The notes below the pieces were generated by a model. It ran no database searches, was not told where the DNA came from, and saw only the letters and a program-made list of their open reading frames with translations. Below, in pieces: positions 43,866 through 53,100 of a DNA stretch of 60,696 bases. Numbering within the stretch: the stretch's first letter is position 1; the number at the start of each line of letters is the position of its first letter. This stretch comes from Streptomyces sp. ISL-12 (GTDB lineage Bacteria; Actinomycetota; Actinomycetes; Streptomycetales; Streptomycetaceae). The stretch covers positions 1-60,696 of the forward strand of contig NZ_JAGGOO010000083.1 of the NCBI RefSeq assembly GCF_018614415.1, written 5' to 3'. A program made the translations under genes and the position numbers.

Positions 43866-45059
43866 TCACCACGTCACCGGCAGGGAGCGCAAGCCGTACA
43901 CGGCGTGCCGATTGCCGAAGTCCGGCCCGGCTGTGGCGCGCAAGCCGGGAAAGCGCTCCAGCAGAGCGGGGATCACCACGCGCAGCTCCATCCTGGCCAA
44001 CGGAGCACCCAGGCAGTAGTGGACGCCGTGCCCGAAGGCCAGGTGGCCGGGAGCACCGCGGGTGATGTCGAGCCGGTCCGGGTCCGCCACCAGCTGGGGA
44101 TCCCGGTTGGCGGCGGGCAGCGAGCAGATCACCAGCCGGCCCGGGCCGATGCGACGGCCGCCGATCTCCACCTCCGCCGTGGTGACCTTGGCACTGCCGG
44201 AGTTCACGATGCTCAGCCAGCGGAGCAGCTCCTCGACGGCGGTGTCGATCAGGTGGGGCCGCGCGCGCAGCAGCTCCAGCTGATCGGGGTGGTGCAGCAG
44301 GGCACACACCGCCATCCCCAGCATGTGGGCGGTGGTTTCGTGGCCGGCCAGCACCACCAGGTCGATCATGCCCACCAGTTCCTCGGTGGTCACCTCCTGG
44401 CCGTGTTGCCGTACCAGCGTGCTCAGCAGGCCCGTCCCCGGGTCGGTCCGCGCCCGGGCCACCAGAGCCGCCAGGTACTGGCGCCACCGCGCCTGCATCT
44501 GAAGCCACCGGTCGCCGGCGGCCGGCTCCGCCAGCATCAGGCCGGCGCGCTGTGCCAGCTCCTCGCGGTCCGCGTGGGGTACGCCCAGCAGCTCGTAGAG
44601 CACCAGCGACGGCAGCGGCAGGGCCAGCTCCGCCATCAGGTCGGCGGGCGGCCCCGATCGCTCCAGCGCGTCCAGCCGCTCCTCCACGATCTGCCGGACG
44701 GCCGGCAGCATCGCCCGCATCCGGCCCGCCGAGAAGGCCGGGGCGGGCATCCGTCGCAAGCGGGTGTGCTCAGGCGGGTCGCAGGCCAGCAGGTTGCCCG
44801 CCCGCGCCGCGGCCGCCTCCTCGGTCCGGGGCGATGCCCCGGCCGGACGCAGCAGACCGTCGTGGGCGTTGCTGAACCGCACCGGGTCGTCGAGCACCTG
44901 CCGCACGTCGCGCAGCCGCGTCACCAGCCACGCCTCGAGTCCCATCGGCATCGCGACCGGGCGGACCCCTTCCTCGTCCCTCGCCCTCAGCAGGCCGGGT
45001 CCGGGGCCGAACTCCGATCGCTCCAGGAACAACGGTACGTTTTCACTCGCCTCGGACAC
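43866..45059 (-). CDS. cytochrome P450, CYP105/107-like
   Basis: 397 residues from GTG 45059 with GGAGG upstream. Motifs are I-helix LVVLAGHETTAHML, K-helix EELLRW and the heme loop LAFGHGVHYCLGAPLAR. This is the common soluble Streptomyces P450 type; it needs ferredoxin partners, none of which is in the window. It is convergent with the acyltransferase and may add a second oxidation to the same product or be unrelated. Confidence 0.88.
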   Translation of the reverse strand: MSEASENVPLFLERSEFGPGPGLLRARDEEGVRPVAMPMGLEAWLVTRLRDVRQVLDDPVRFSNAHDGLLRPAGASPRTEEAAAARAGNLLACDPPEHTRLRRMPAPAFSAGRMRAMLPAVRQIVEERLDALERSGPPADLMAELALPLPSLVLYELLGVPHADREELAQRAGLMLAEPAAGDRWLQMQARWRQYLAALVARARTDPGTGLLSTLVRQHGQEVTTEELVGMIDLVVLAGHETTAHMLGMAVCALLHHPDQLELLRARPHLIDTAVEELLRWLSIVNSGSAKVTTAEVEIGGRRIGPGRLVICSLPAANRDPQLVADPDRLDITRGAPGHLAFGHGVHYCLGAPLARMELRVVIPALLERFPGLRATAGPDFGNRHAVYGLRSLPVTW

Positions 45060-45194
45060 GCATCCTCCAGGACAAGCCTCGCGGCGCGGACGGGTCGCCT
45101 TGTCGCTGATGCACGGTGTTCGGTTCACTCACCCGCGAACCGGCATCAGCGAGACCCGCACCCATGCCACGTCAACGACAGCCCTGACGAGCGG

Positions 45195-46310
45195 TCACTG
45201 CGGCGGACGCCCGTCGGCGGGACGGTGGGCGGGCGGGTGGGCGGCCGGTGCGTCGGGCCCGTAGGGCGGTGGCGGGAGGTGCGCGGCGCCGTACGGTGTT
45301 CCGGCCGTCGGCGCCGGGTACGGCCCGGCGGCATACCCGACGGGCGCCGGGTACTGCGGCAGGCCGTAGGCCGGCACCGGGTGAGCGGGGGCCACGGGCA
45401 GGGGGGTCGCGAGGCGCTGCGGCGGGTTGCGGCGTGCGAGCCACAGCACCGCGGCGGCGTACAGCAGGATCGTCGCGGTGTCGACGGCGGCCATCTGCCA
45501 GGGCAGGTCGGCGGCGGTCTCTTCGGAGGTCAGACCGTCGACGACGGCGGCGGCGAGGCCGAAACCCATCAGGTTGTTGAGGACGTGCAGGGCGACAGCG
45601 GCCTCCAGGCCCCCGGTGCGCACGGTCAGCCAGCCCGCGACCAGGCCGAACACCAGCAGGTCGGCGAAGCCCCACGGGGTGCCCCAGCCGTGTGCGGCGG
45701 CGAACAGCGCCGCCTGCGGCAGCACCGCGCACCACGGTGAGCGCAGGAAGCCGCCGACCGCCTGCATCAGCCAGCCCCGGAACACGTACTCCTCGGCCGC
45801 CGCCTGCAACGGCACCAACACCGCCAGCACCGCCAGCGAGACGAGGAACGTCGGCAGCCCCACCCACTCGTTCGCCGCGGAGGACTCCTCTTCGCCTGCG
45901 GGGAGGAGGAACGACGCCGCGAGCAGCACCATGGAGGCGGGGACCGCGAGCGCCAGGCAGCGCGCCAGCCAGCCCCAGCGCAGCCGTCCGGCCACCGACG
46001 AGACACTGCCGGCCGGTCTGCGGTCCGTCCAGCGCGCGGCCAGCAGGGCCATGGGCAGCATGAGGGCGATGTACGAGAGGTCCAGCGCGGTGTTGGGCAG
46101 CGGGCCGAAGTCCACCGAACCGTCGGGCCGTTCCGGCCGGCCGGACGCCTCGCCGACGCCGTAGGCCACGGTGTCGACGACAACGATCAGCAGCAGCCAG
46201 CCGCCGGCCATCAGCAGCAGCCCCAGCAGCGGTCGCCACCATCGGTGACGGCCGGTGAGGCGGGCCAGCCGGTGGTACGGAAGGGAGGTCGGGGAAGCGG
46301 GTTCTGTCAT
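45195..46310 (-). CDS. CPBP family intramembrane metalloprotease
   Basis: 371 residues with about eight hydrophobic helices. Catalytic motifs: AAAEEYVFRGWL (EExxxR), ALFAAAHG (FxxxH) and ALHVLNNLMGF (HxxxN). This is the CAAX-protease/Abi (CPBP) family, which cleaves membrane substrates or processes bacteriocin-like peptides. The C-terminal 80 residues are a Pro/Tyr/Ala-rich cytoplasmic tail (YGLPQYPAPVGYAAGPYPAP). ATG 46310 is assumed; a TTG two codons earlier is possible. No clear ribosome site is seen. Confidence 0.85.
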   Translation of the reverse strand: MTEPASPTSLPYHRLARLTGRHRWWRPLLGLLLMAGGWLLLIVVVDTVAYGVGEASGRPERPDGSVDFGPLPNTALDLSYIALMLPMALLAARWTDRRPAGSVSSVAGRLRWGWLARCLALAVPASMVLLAASFLLPAGEEESSAANEWVGLPTFLVSLAVLAVLVPLQAAAEEYVFRGWLMQAVGGFLRSPWCAVLPQAALFAAAHGWGTPWGFADLLVFGLVAGWLTVRTGGLEAAVALHVLNNLMGFGLAAAVVDGLTSEETAADLPWQMAAVDTATILLYAAAVLWLARRNPPQRLATPLPVAPAHPVPAYGLPQYPAPVGYAAGPYPAPTAGTPYGAAHLPPPPYGPDAPAAHPPAHRPADGRPPQ

Positions 46311-46449
46311 GTACAACAGCTTGCCGTCGCCGTCCGCGCGGGACGTCAGCCACCGGCAGGAAAGACGTCTCCATCTCTGGTTGGAGCTGTCTCGGGTCTG
46401 GTCATGAGCTGTCTCCGGTCACGGACGCCTCTGGCCGCCCGGCGGCCGT

Positions 46450-47703
46450 TCACGCCACGGTGGCCGGGTCGTCGGTCGTACCGCGCGGACGGATCAGGCC
46501 CGTTTCGTAGGCGAGGATCGTCGCCTGCACCCGGTCACGCAACCGGAGTTTGGTGAGCAGGGCGTTGACGTGGGACTTGACCGTTCCGGTGGTCACGCCG
46601 AGCCGGTCGCCGATCTCCGCGTTGGTCAGCCCGGAGGCGATCAGCAGCAGCACCTCCCGCTCCCGGGGCGTCAGACCCGCCAGCCGCCCCGAGATCTCGG
46701 GCGGCACGGGCGCCCCGCGCGCGAACTGCGCGGCGCGCGGCGGGCCGTTGTCCACCGTCAGGGCGAGGGTCTCGCCGGTACGCCGGATCCGGACCCGCAC
46801 GGGTGCGCCGGGGGCGTGCCGCAGCGCGTTGGTGAGGGCTTCGCGGACGATGGCGAGGGCGGCTTCGGCCGCCGGGCCGGCGAGGTCGTCGGGCAGGTCG
46901 GCGTCGACGGGGCGGCCGAGACGACTGAACGCGGCGACCAGTTCCCTCAGCCGTCCGCTCACCGGCCGTGGGTCGGCCGCCCGCGTGTCGCGCATGACGG
47001 TGGCCAGGCGGTGCAGGGCGGTGAGCGTCTCCCGGCCGTTGCGCGCGGCGAACGCCAGGGCCTCGGCGACGAGTTCGGGCCGCTTGGCGCCGAGCCGGCG
47101 GGCCGCGTCGACCGTGACCACCACCGAGGTGAGGTGGTGGGCGCTGACGTCGTGCAGTTCCCTGGCGAGCCGGTGGCGTTCGGTGTCGGCGGCCTGCCGC
47201 CGCTCCTCCTCGGCCCGGGCCAGCCGCCCGGCCGCCGCCCACCGGCCGCCCAGCCACTGCCGCCGCGCCGCGCCCAGACCGGCGCACGCCACGAACAGGG
47301 AGGCGGTGACCCCCAGGTCGGTCAGCAACGCCGTCACGGAACCGCCGCGCAGGGCGCCCGGCAGCCACCCGCACACGACGGCGGCGGCGGTGGCGAGCAC
47401 GGTGACCCGGCCGCCGCGGCGCACCGCCACGGAGTACACCGCGGCGAACGCGCAGAGGTCGCCGAAGTGTTCGGGGGCCGCCGTCGCGCCGAGCACCATG
47501 CCGGCCAGCGTCCCGGCCAGCGCCTGCAGCGGGGCGCGGCGGCGCCGTCCCAGCGCGACGAGTTGCAGTACGAGGGCGACCGCCATGCCTGCGGGGAGCA
47601 GCACGCCGTGCGGCGCGCCACTCGGCAGCAGCAGGAAGGCCAGGATCGCCGTGTTGGGGAGCGAGAGGGCGGCCGGGAGGAGCCAGGTGCGCAGGGGTTC
47701 CAT
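46450..47703 (-). CDS. NarL-type histidine kinase fused to LuxR HTH (receiver missing)
   Basis: 417 residues. Residues 8-150 are membrane helices. HisKA_3 follows with RHRLARELHDVSAHHLTSVV (His184), then the ATPase N-box REALTNALRHAP (Asn302) and first G-region TVDNGPP (318-322). From about residue 325 the sequence becomes the linker and helix-turn-helix of a NarL/LuxR response regulator: QFARGAPVPPEISGRLAGLT, PREREVLLLIASGLTNAEIG, VTTGTVKSHVNALLTKL. The second kinase G-box and the whole receiver are absent. An in-frame deletion joining adjacent kinase and regulator genes explains it best. Whether it works as a one-protein sensor or is dead is open. Confidence 0.85.
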   Translation of the reverse strand: MEPLRTWLLPAALSLPNTAILAFLLLPSGAPHGVLLPAGMAVALVLQLVALGRRRRAPLQALAGTLAGMVLGATAAPEHFGDLCAFAAVYSVAVRRGGRVTVLATAAAVVCGWLPGALRGGSVTALLTDLGVTASLFVACAGLGAARRQWLGGRWAAAGRLARAEEERRQAADTERHRLARELHDVSAHHLTSVVVTVDAARRLGAKRPELVAEALAFAARNGRETLTALHRLATVMRDTRAADPRPVSGRLRELVAAFSRLGRPVDADLPDDLAGPAAEAALAIVREALTNALRHAPGAPVRVRIRRTGETLALTVDNGPPRAAQFARGAPVPPEISGRLAGLTPREREVLLLIASGLTNAEIGDRLGVTTGTVKSHVNALLTKLRLRDRVQATILAYETGLIRPRGTTDDPATVA

Positions 47704-47813
47704 GTCGGGTGCGAGCGTAAGGGACGTGCCCGGCGCGTCCGGCACCGGCGGCTGTTCCCGGTGCCTGGCGTACGGACGGTGTCGGTTCACCGTGCTGTTC
47801 GCCCCCGGGCCGG

Positions 47814-48140
47814 TCAGGACGGAGAGTTCGGCGCGTCGGCCGGACGGGTGCCGCCCTCGCCGCTCCCCTGCCCGTCCTCGGCGCCCGGCCTGCGCAGCCG
47901 GTGGTACACCGGGGCGAGCACGATGGCCACGAGCAGGCCGCACGCCGCCTGGAAGGCCCACCGGAGCCAGCCGTCAGGGACGCCCTCCGCGCGGTCCAGT
48001 GGGATGCGGAGGGGGTGGACCACCACGGCGCCGATCAGCAGCAGCCACCAGGGGCCGGACCAGCGGCCCCGGGCGAACGCGGCGGCGCCGAGGGCGAGCA
48101 CGACGACCACGGCCATCACGACGGTGAGGTTGACAGACAT
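47814..48140 (-). CDS. hypothetical small membrane protein
   Basis: 108 residues from ATG 48140. Three hydrophobic segments: VNLTVVMAVVVVLALGAAAF, WWLLLIGAVVVHPLRI and FQAACGLLVAIVLAPVYH. The last 25 residues are Gly/Glu/Pro-rich. No family recognised. It is upstream of, and in the same direction as, the kinase-HTH chimera (110-bp gap) and might be co-transcribed. Confidence 0.5.
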   Translation of the reverse strand: MSVNLTVVMAVVVVLALGAAAFARGRWSGPWWLLLIGAVVVHPLRIPLDRAEGVPDGWLRWAFQAACGLLVAIVLAPVYHRLRRPGAEDGQGSGEGGTRPADAPNSPS

Positions 48141-48619
48141 CGGGACCACTTTCCTGCCCTGCCGGGCTGTTGCGGAGCGGGACGCGAAGGGGACCGGGGC
48201 GAGCGGCGGGCCGGGACCTGGTCGGCCACGGCGGCCACGTGCGGCGCGGACCGGCAGGTCGCGTGGGAGCGGAACCGGCCCGTGCCCCGTCGCCGACATG
48301 ACCTCAGCATCCCGCCCGGCGACAGCCGGTTCGTCGGCCTGCGGGAGGAAGCGGGCCTCTGTCCCGGGGTGGAGAAGGGCACCCGCCTCCGGGCCGGACG
48401 CCGGTGCCGTCGGGCCGGTCGCCCCGGTGGTGCCCAGTGCGCTGCCAGGCACAACGCGGTGCGCTCACCAGGAACCGGGCCAGGACCGACCGGCATGGCG
48501 TGACTGGCGAAGCAGCCGCAGCACGGACCTTCGTGCACCTCGCCGGCGTTCCGTCCGGCTCGGGCGCGCGGTCCCGACGCGGTTGCCACGCTGTACGCCA
48601 CGCGGGAGGTTGTCGATAG
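48141..48619. other. intergenic region, no gene seen
   Basis: About 480 bp between the start of the small membrane protein and the amidohydrolase remnant. Reading frames here are long only because stop codons are rare at this GC content; none shows family motifs or a ribosome site. Confidence 0.4.
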
Positions 48620-49470
48620 GTGTCCACGATGACGGTGGGCGGGCTGATTCCCCGCGCCACCGACGACGCGGCGGACCTCGTCGTCCGCAACGCCGAGATC
48701 CACACCGGTGATCCCCGCCTCCCGCAGGCCGAGTGGATCACCGTGCGCGACGGCGTCATCACCGTCGTCGGCGGTGACAAGGACGTGGCCACCAGGTCGG
48801 CCCCGCCGCCGCCCGGGTGGTCGACGCGCTCCGCCGCAGGATGATCCCCGGCTTCGGCGACGCCCGCCTGCACGTGATCCGCGGCGGCCTCGACTACGTA
48901 CGCGAACTGCGCCGGAACGGCGTGCGCACCCTGAGGCAGGGCCTGGCCATGCTGCGCGAGCAGGCGGCGCGCACGCCCGAGGGGCAGTGGGTGCGGGTGG
49001 TCGGCGGCTGGTCGGCCGAGCAGTCCGCCGAACGCCGGCTGCCCACCGTCGCCGAACTGAACGCCGCCGCACCGGACACCCCGGTCTTCGTCCTGCACCC
49101 GTACCGGTCCGCGATCCTCAACCGGGCGGCCCTGCGGGCCGTGGGCTGCGACCGCCCCCCGGCGGGCAGATCGTGCGGGACGGGGCGGCGAACCCACGGG
49201 CATGCTCCTGGCCGCCCCGAGCGCCCTGATCCTGTACTCGGCCCTGGCCAAGGCGCCGGTGCTGGACAAGTGGTCCGGCCCAAGGACGGCGACGAGTGGC
49301 TCCGCCCCGACGGCGCCGGCGAGAGCCTCACCTGGGCGGCGGCCGACTTCGAGAACTTCGCCCAGCCACGCCCCGAACACGCCCCTGACTACGAGGTGGA
49401 GTTCGAGAGGGCCGTACGCCTGCTCATGGAGAACGGCTGGGGCTTCCGCCTGCACGCCACTGTGTCCAGC
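48620..49470 (+). pseudogene. decayed YtcJ-type amidohydrolase
   Basis: Successive frames spell an amidohydrolase: ADLVVRNAEIHTGDPRLPQA, then RVVDALRRRMIPGFGDARLH, YVRELRRNGVRTLRQGLAML, RTPEGQWVRVVGG, AELNAAAPDTPVFVLHPYRS, GGQIVRDGAANP, ALILYSALAKAPVL, DEWLRPDGAGESLTWAAADF and RLLMENGWGFRLHAT. Lesions: a frameshift near 48800, loss of a metal His (DARLH for DSHLH), a one-base loss near 49190 in AACCC-ACGGG, a deletion of about 80-100 codons near 49275, and truncation after LHAT at about 49465. It cannot be functional. Confidence 0.8.
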
Positions 49471-49559
49471 TCGGTGGCCGGGGCCGACCAGGACAGCGGC
49501 GTGCCGCGCTTCGAGAGCACGGCGCGTGTCGGGACCGTACGTACACCGACCACCTGCCT

Positions 49560-49690
49560 CGTTCCTTCCTCCCGCGGGAATGCGCCACGAGATATCCCTG
49601 ATCATTTTATTTTCACACTTATTTCGTGGGTGGTTACCCATCACCGCAAGGGGAATTACCTGACGAGTGGGCACGCCCACAGAGGGGGGA
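49560..49690. other. AT-rich island upstream of the PTM synthase
   Basis: A stretch with unusually low GC for this genome (GATCATTTTATTTTCACACT at 49600-49619, then TATTTCGTGGGTGGTTACCC). It lies 500-600 bp before the PKS-NRPS start and immediately follows the amidohydrolase remnant. It probably contains promoter or regulator-binding sequence, or marks a recombination joint. Confidence 0.45.
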
Positions 49691-49695
49691 TCCTG

Positions 49696-49899
49696 TTGAA
49701 GGCACGTGTCCGTGGCGCCGTGCGCCATTCCGCTCTTGCGGCGTCCCTGTCAACGACGGCCGTCGTGATTGCACCAGTGCGCCCTGCCCGGCTCGGTTGC
49801 GATCCGGTCATCCCTTACGCTCGCGCAACGGCCATCGCCGGCATCGCAATACCGTTGCCGCCCGTACTGAACAAGAACGACAGCGGCCGCTCCATATGA
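49696..49899 (+). CDS. possible small exported peptide or truncated secreted protein
   Basis: A TTG start preceded by AGGGGGGATCC would give 67 residues: a signal-like KARVRGAVRHSALAASLSTT then AVVIAPVRPARLGCDPVIPY and IPLPPVLNKNDSGRSI. The N-terminus looks like a genuine signal peptide, but the short end suggests a truncated gene. No family recognised; the rest of the 640 bp before the PKS-NRPS shows no other gene. Confidence 0.35.
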   Translation: MKARVRGAVRHSALAASLSTTAVVIAPVRPARLGCDPVIPYARATAIAGIAIPLPPVLNKNDSGRSI

Positions 49900-50178
49900 A
49901 CCGTCGCTCATGGATTTCTTGCGGGCCGCATCCCCGATGACGCCGACCATGTACCGGGACGCGCGGTAATCCACCGAGAAAGGCATCACCCACTGCCCCG
50001 CGCCCTCTCGTTCGCACCGACATCGGCCAAGCCATCCACCGCGGCCCGAGTCCTGCCGCGACCGCTCGAACCCACAGCCGTCGTCGCCCGCCACGCGCAG
50101 GTCCAGCGTGTGGCCCGGCACGCCCCTCGCCGGCAACGGCTCTGTCCCCATCGCTCCACGCCGTTTCAAGGAAGGTCC

Positions 50179-53100
50179 ATGTCGGAGTTACAGCGCGCTG
50201 CCACGCGAGAGAAGATCGCGATCATCGGAATGGGCTGCCGGCTGCCCGGCGGAGCATCTGACTACCGGACCTTCTGGGAGAACCTCTCCCAGGGGAAGGA
50301 CTGCATCGTTCCGACGCCGTCCGACCGGTACGACGTCAGGACGCTCGCCAGCCAGGACCAGACGAAGCCCGGAAGACTGGTCGGCGGGCGCGGCGGATAC
50401 ATCGAGGGATTCGACGAGTTCGATCCGGCCTTCTTCGGCATCAGCCCGCGTGAGGCCGCCCATATGGACCCGCAGCAGCGCAAGCTGCTGGAGGTGGCCT
50501 GGGAAGCACTGGAGGACGGCGGGCAGAAACCCGCGGAACTCGCGGGTCAGGACGTCGGTGTCTTCGTGGGCGCCTTCACCCTCGACTACAAGATCCTCCA
50601 GTTCGCCGACCTCGGTTTCGAGACGCTCACGGCCCACACCGCGACCGGCACGATGATGACGATGGTGTCGAACCGCATCTCGTACTGCTTCGACTTCCGC
50701 GGCCCCAGCCTCTCCCTCGACACCGCGTGCAGTTCGTCCCTGGTGGCCGTACACCTGGCGTGCCAGAGCCTGAGCCGCGGCGAGAGCAGGCTGGCGCTGG
50801 CCGGCGGGGCGCTCCTGCACAGTGCCCCGCAGTACACCATCGCCGAGACCAAGGGCGGCTTCCTCTCGCCCGACGGCCGGTCCCGCACCTTCGACGCCTC
50901 GGCCAACGGCTACGTCCGCGCGGAAGGCGTCGGCGTGATCGCCCTCAAGCGCCTGGACGACGCGCTGCGCGACGGCGACCCCGTGCACGCGGTGATCATC
51001 GGCAGCGGCGTCAACCAGGACGGGCGTACCGACGGCATCACCGTCCCCAACGCCGACGCCCAGGTCGCGCTCATCGAGCGGGTCTGCGCCGAGGCGGGCA
51101 TCACCCCCGGCTCCCTCCAGTACGTCGAGGCGCACGGCACGTCCACCCCGGTCGGCGACCCCGTCGAGGCGGGGGCGCTGGGCCGCGCGCTGTCGATCGG
51201 GCGCGCACCCGGCGCCCGGTGCCACGTGGGCTCGGTCAAGGCCAACATCGGGCACTGCGAGGCGGCCGCGGGCATCGCCGGGCTCATCAAGACGGTGCTG
51301 TGTCTCAAGCACCGCACCATCCCGCCCCACATCAACCTCGACGAGATCAACCCGGCGATCGACCTGGCGTCGCTGCCGTACGAGATCCCCACCCGTACGG
51401 TTCCCTGGCCCGACCACGAGGGACCGGCGCGTGCGGGGGTCAACTCCTTCGGGTTCGGCGGTACCAACGCGCACGTCCTGCTCGAAGCCGCCCCGGCGGA
51501 CGGGACGGCCGGTGTGCCGGGGCAGCGCCGCGCGCGTTCCGGCCCTGCCGTTCTGCCCCTGACCGCACGCGACCCCGCCCTCCTCACCGAGGTCGCCGAG
51601 AACATCCGGCGGGAACTGTCCGGCGCCCACGGCCCGGCGCCCTCCCTGTCCGACGTCGCCTACACCCTGGCCCGCCGCCGTCAGCACCTCGACGCGCGGC
51701 TGTCGGTGGTCTACGACTCGCCCGCCTCGCTGAAGGAGGCCCTCGACGCGCACCTGCGCGGTGAGGCCCACCCCCGCGTACTGCTGGACCAGCGGCGTCC
51801 CGCGAAGGACCGGCGGCTGGTCTGGGTCTTCACCGGCATGGGGCCGCAGTGGTGGGGCATGGGACGGCAGCTCTTCGAGGCCGAGCCGGTCTTCCGGGAG
51901 GCGGTCGAGGCATGCGACCGCGCGCTTCGCGAGTTCGCCGACTGGTCGCTGGTGGAGGAGCTGACCGCCGGCGAGGCCGACTCCCGGATGAGCGAGACCT
52001 GGCTGGCCCAGCCGGCCAACTTCGCGGTGCAGATGGGGCTGGCGGCCCTGTGGCGCGCTCACGGTGTGCGTCCGGACGCCGTCGTCGGGCACAGCACCGG
52101 TGAGATCGCGGCCTTCTACGAGGCCGGTGTCTACAGCCTGCGGGACGCCGCCGCGATCGCGGTCCACCGCAGCCGGCTCCAGCAGAAGCTGGTGGGCACC
52201 GGCACCATGCTGGCGGTGGGCCTGCCGGAGGCGGAAGCCCTGCGCCGGCTACGGCCCCACGGCGGCCGTGTGTCGGTGGCCGCCGTCAACAGTCCGACGG
52301 CACTCACCCTGGCCGGGGACGAGCAGGACCTCACCGAGATCGCCGACGCTCTGAGGGGCGAGGGGGTCTTCGCCAAGTTCCTCGCCGTCCGGGTGCCGTA
52401 CCACTGCGCGCGCATGGACGCCATCAAGGACGACCTGCTTTCCGCGCTCGCCGGTCTCCGGCCGCGGCCGGCCCGCGTCCCCCTCTGCCTGACCGCGGGC
52501 GGGGAGTGGGCGGGCCGGTACGCCGAGGGCCCGGAGCTGGACGCCGCGTACTGGTGGCGCAACGTCCGCGACACCGTCCGCTTCACCGACGCCGTCGACC
52601 GGCTCGCCGACGACGGCCACGGCGTCTTCCTGGAGATCGGGCCCCACCCGGTCCTCGGTCACTCGATCGGCGAATGCCTCGCCGCCCGGGGAGGCGAGGC
52701 GCGGACCGTGCCGTCGATCCGCCGCCAGGAGGACGAGCGGGAGCGGTTCGCCCTCTCCCTCGCCACCCTGCACAACCTCGGCTTCGACATCGACTGGGCC
52801 GCCGTCCACCCGACCGGCCGGCCGGTTCCCCTGCCCCGCTACCCGTGGAAGCGCGACCGGTACTGGACCGAGCCCGCGCCGGTCGAGCGGGTCCGGCTCG
52901 GCCGGCTGGACCACCCGCTGCTGGGCCGCCGTCTCGACACGGCCGAACCGACCTGGGAAGCGAGGCTGGACGTCGAGTCCCTGCCGTATCTGAGGGACCA
53001 CCTGATCCAGGGCAGCGCGGTGTTCCCTGCGGCCGGTTACGTGGAGATGGCGACGCAGGCCGTCCGGGCGACGACCGGCGGCGGCGCCGCCCTCGTCGAC

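Noticed and set aside
48817..49899. A single 360-residue gene in this interval
   Set aside because: It joins parts of the amidohydrolase in one frame with out-of-frame sequence and then the unrelated small peptide; the true frame changes twice.
49750..50169. A 139-residue minus-strand frame before the PTM synthase
   Set aside because: No family resemblance to a sterol desaturase or regulator, no ribosome site; treated as chance.
50110..50178. Upstream start for the PKS-NRPS
   Set aside because: The 23 extra residues are Arg/His/Cys-rich and unlike the KS linker; AAGGAAGG marks the ATG at 50179.
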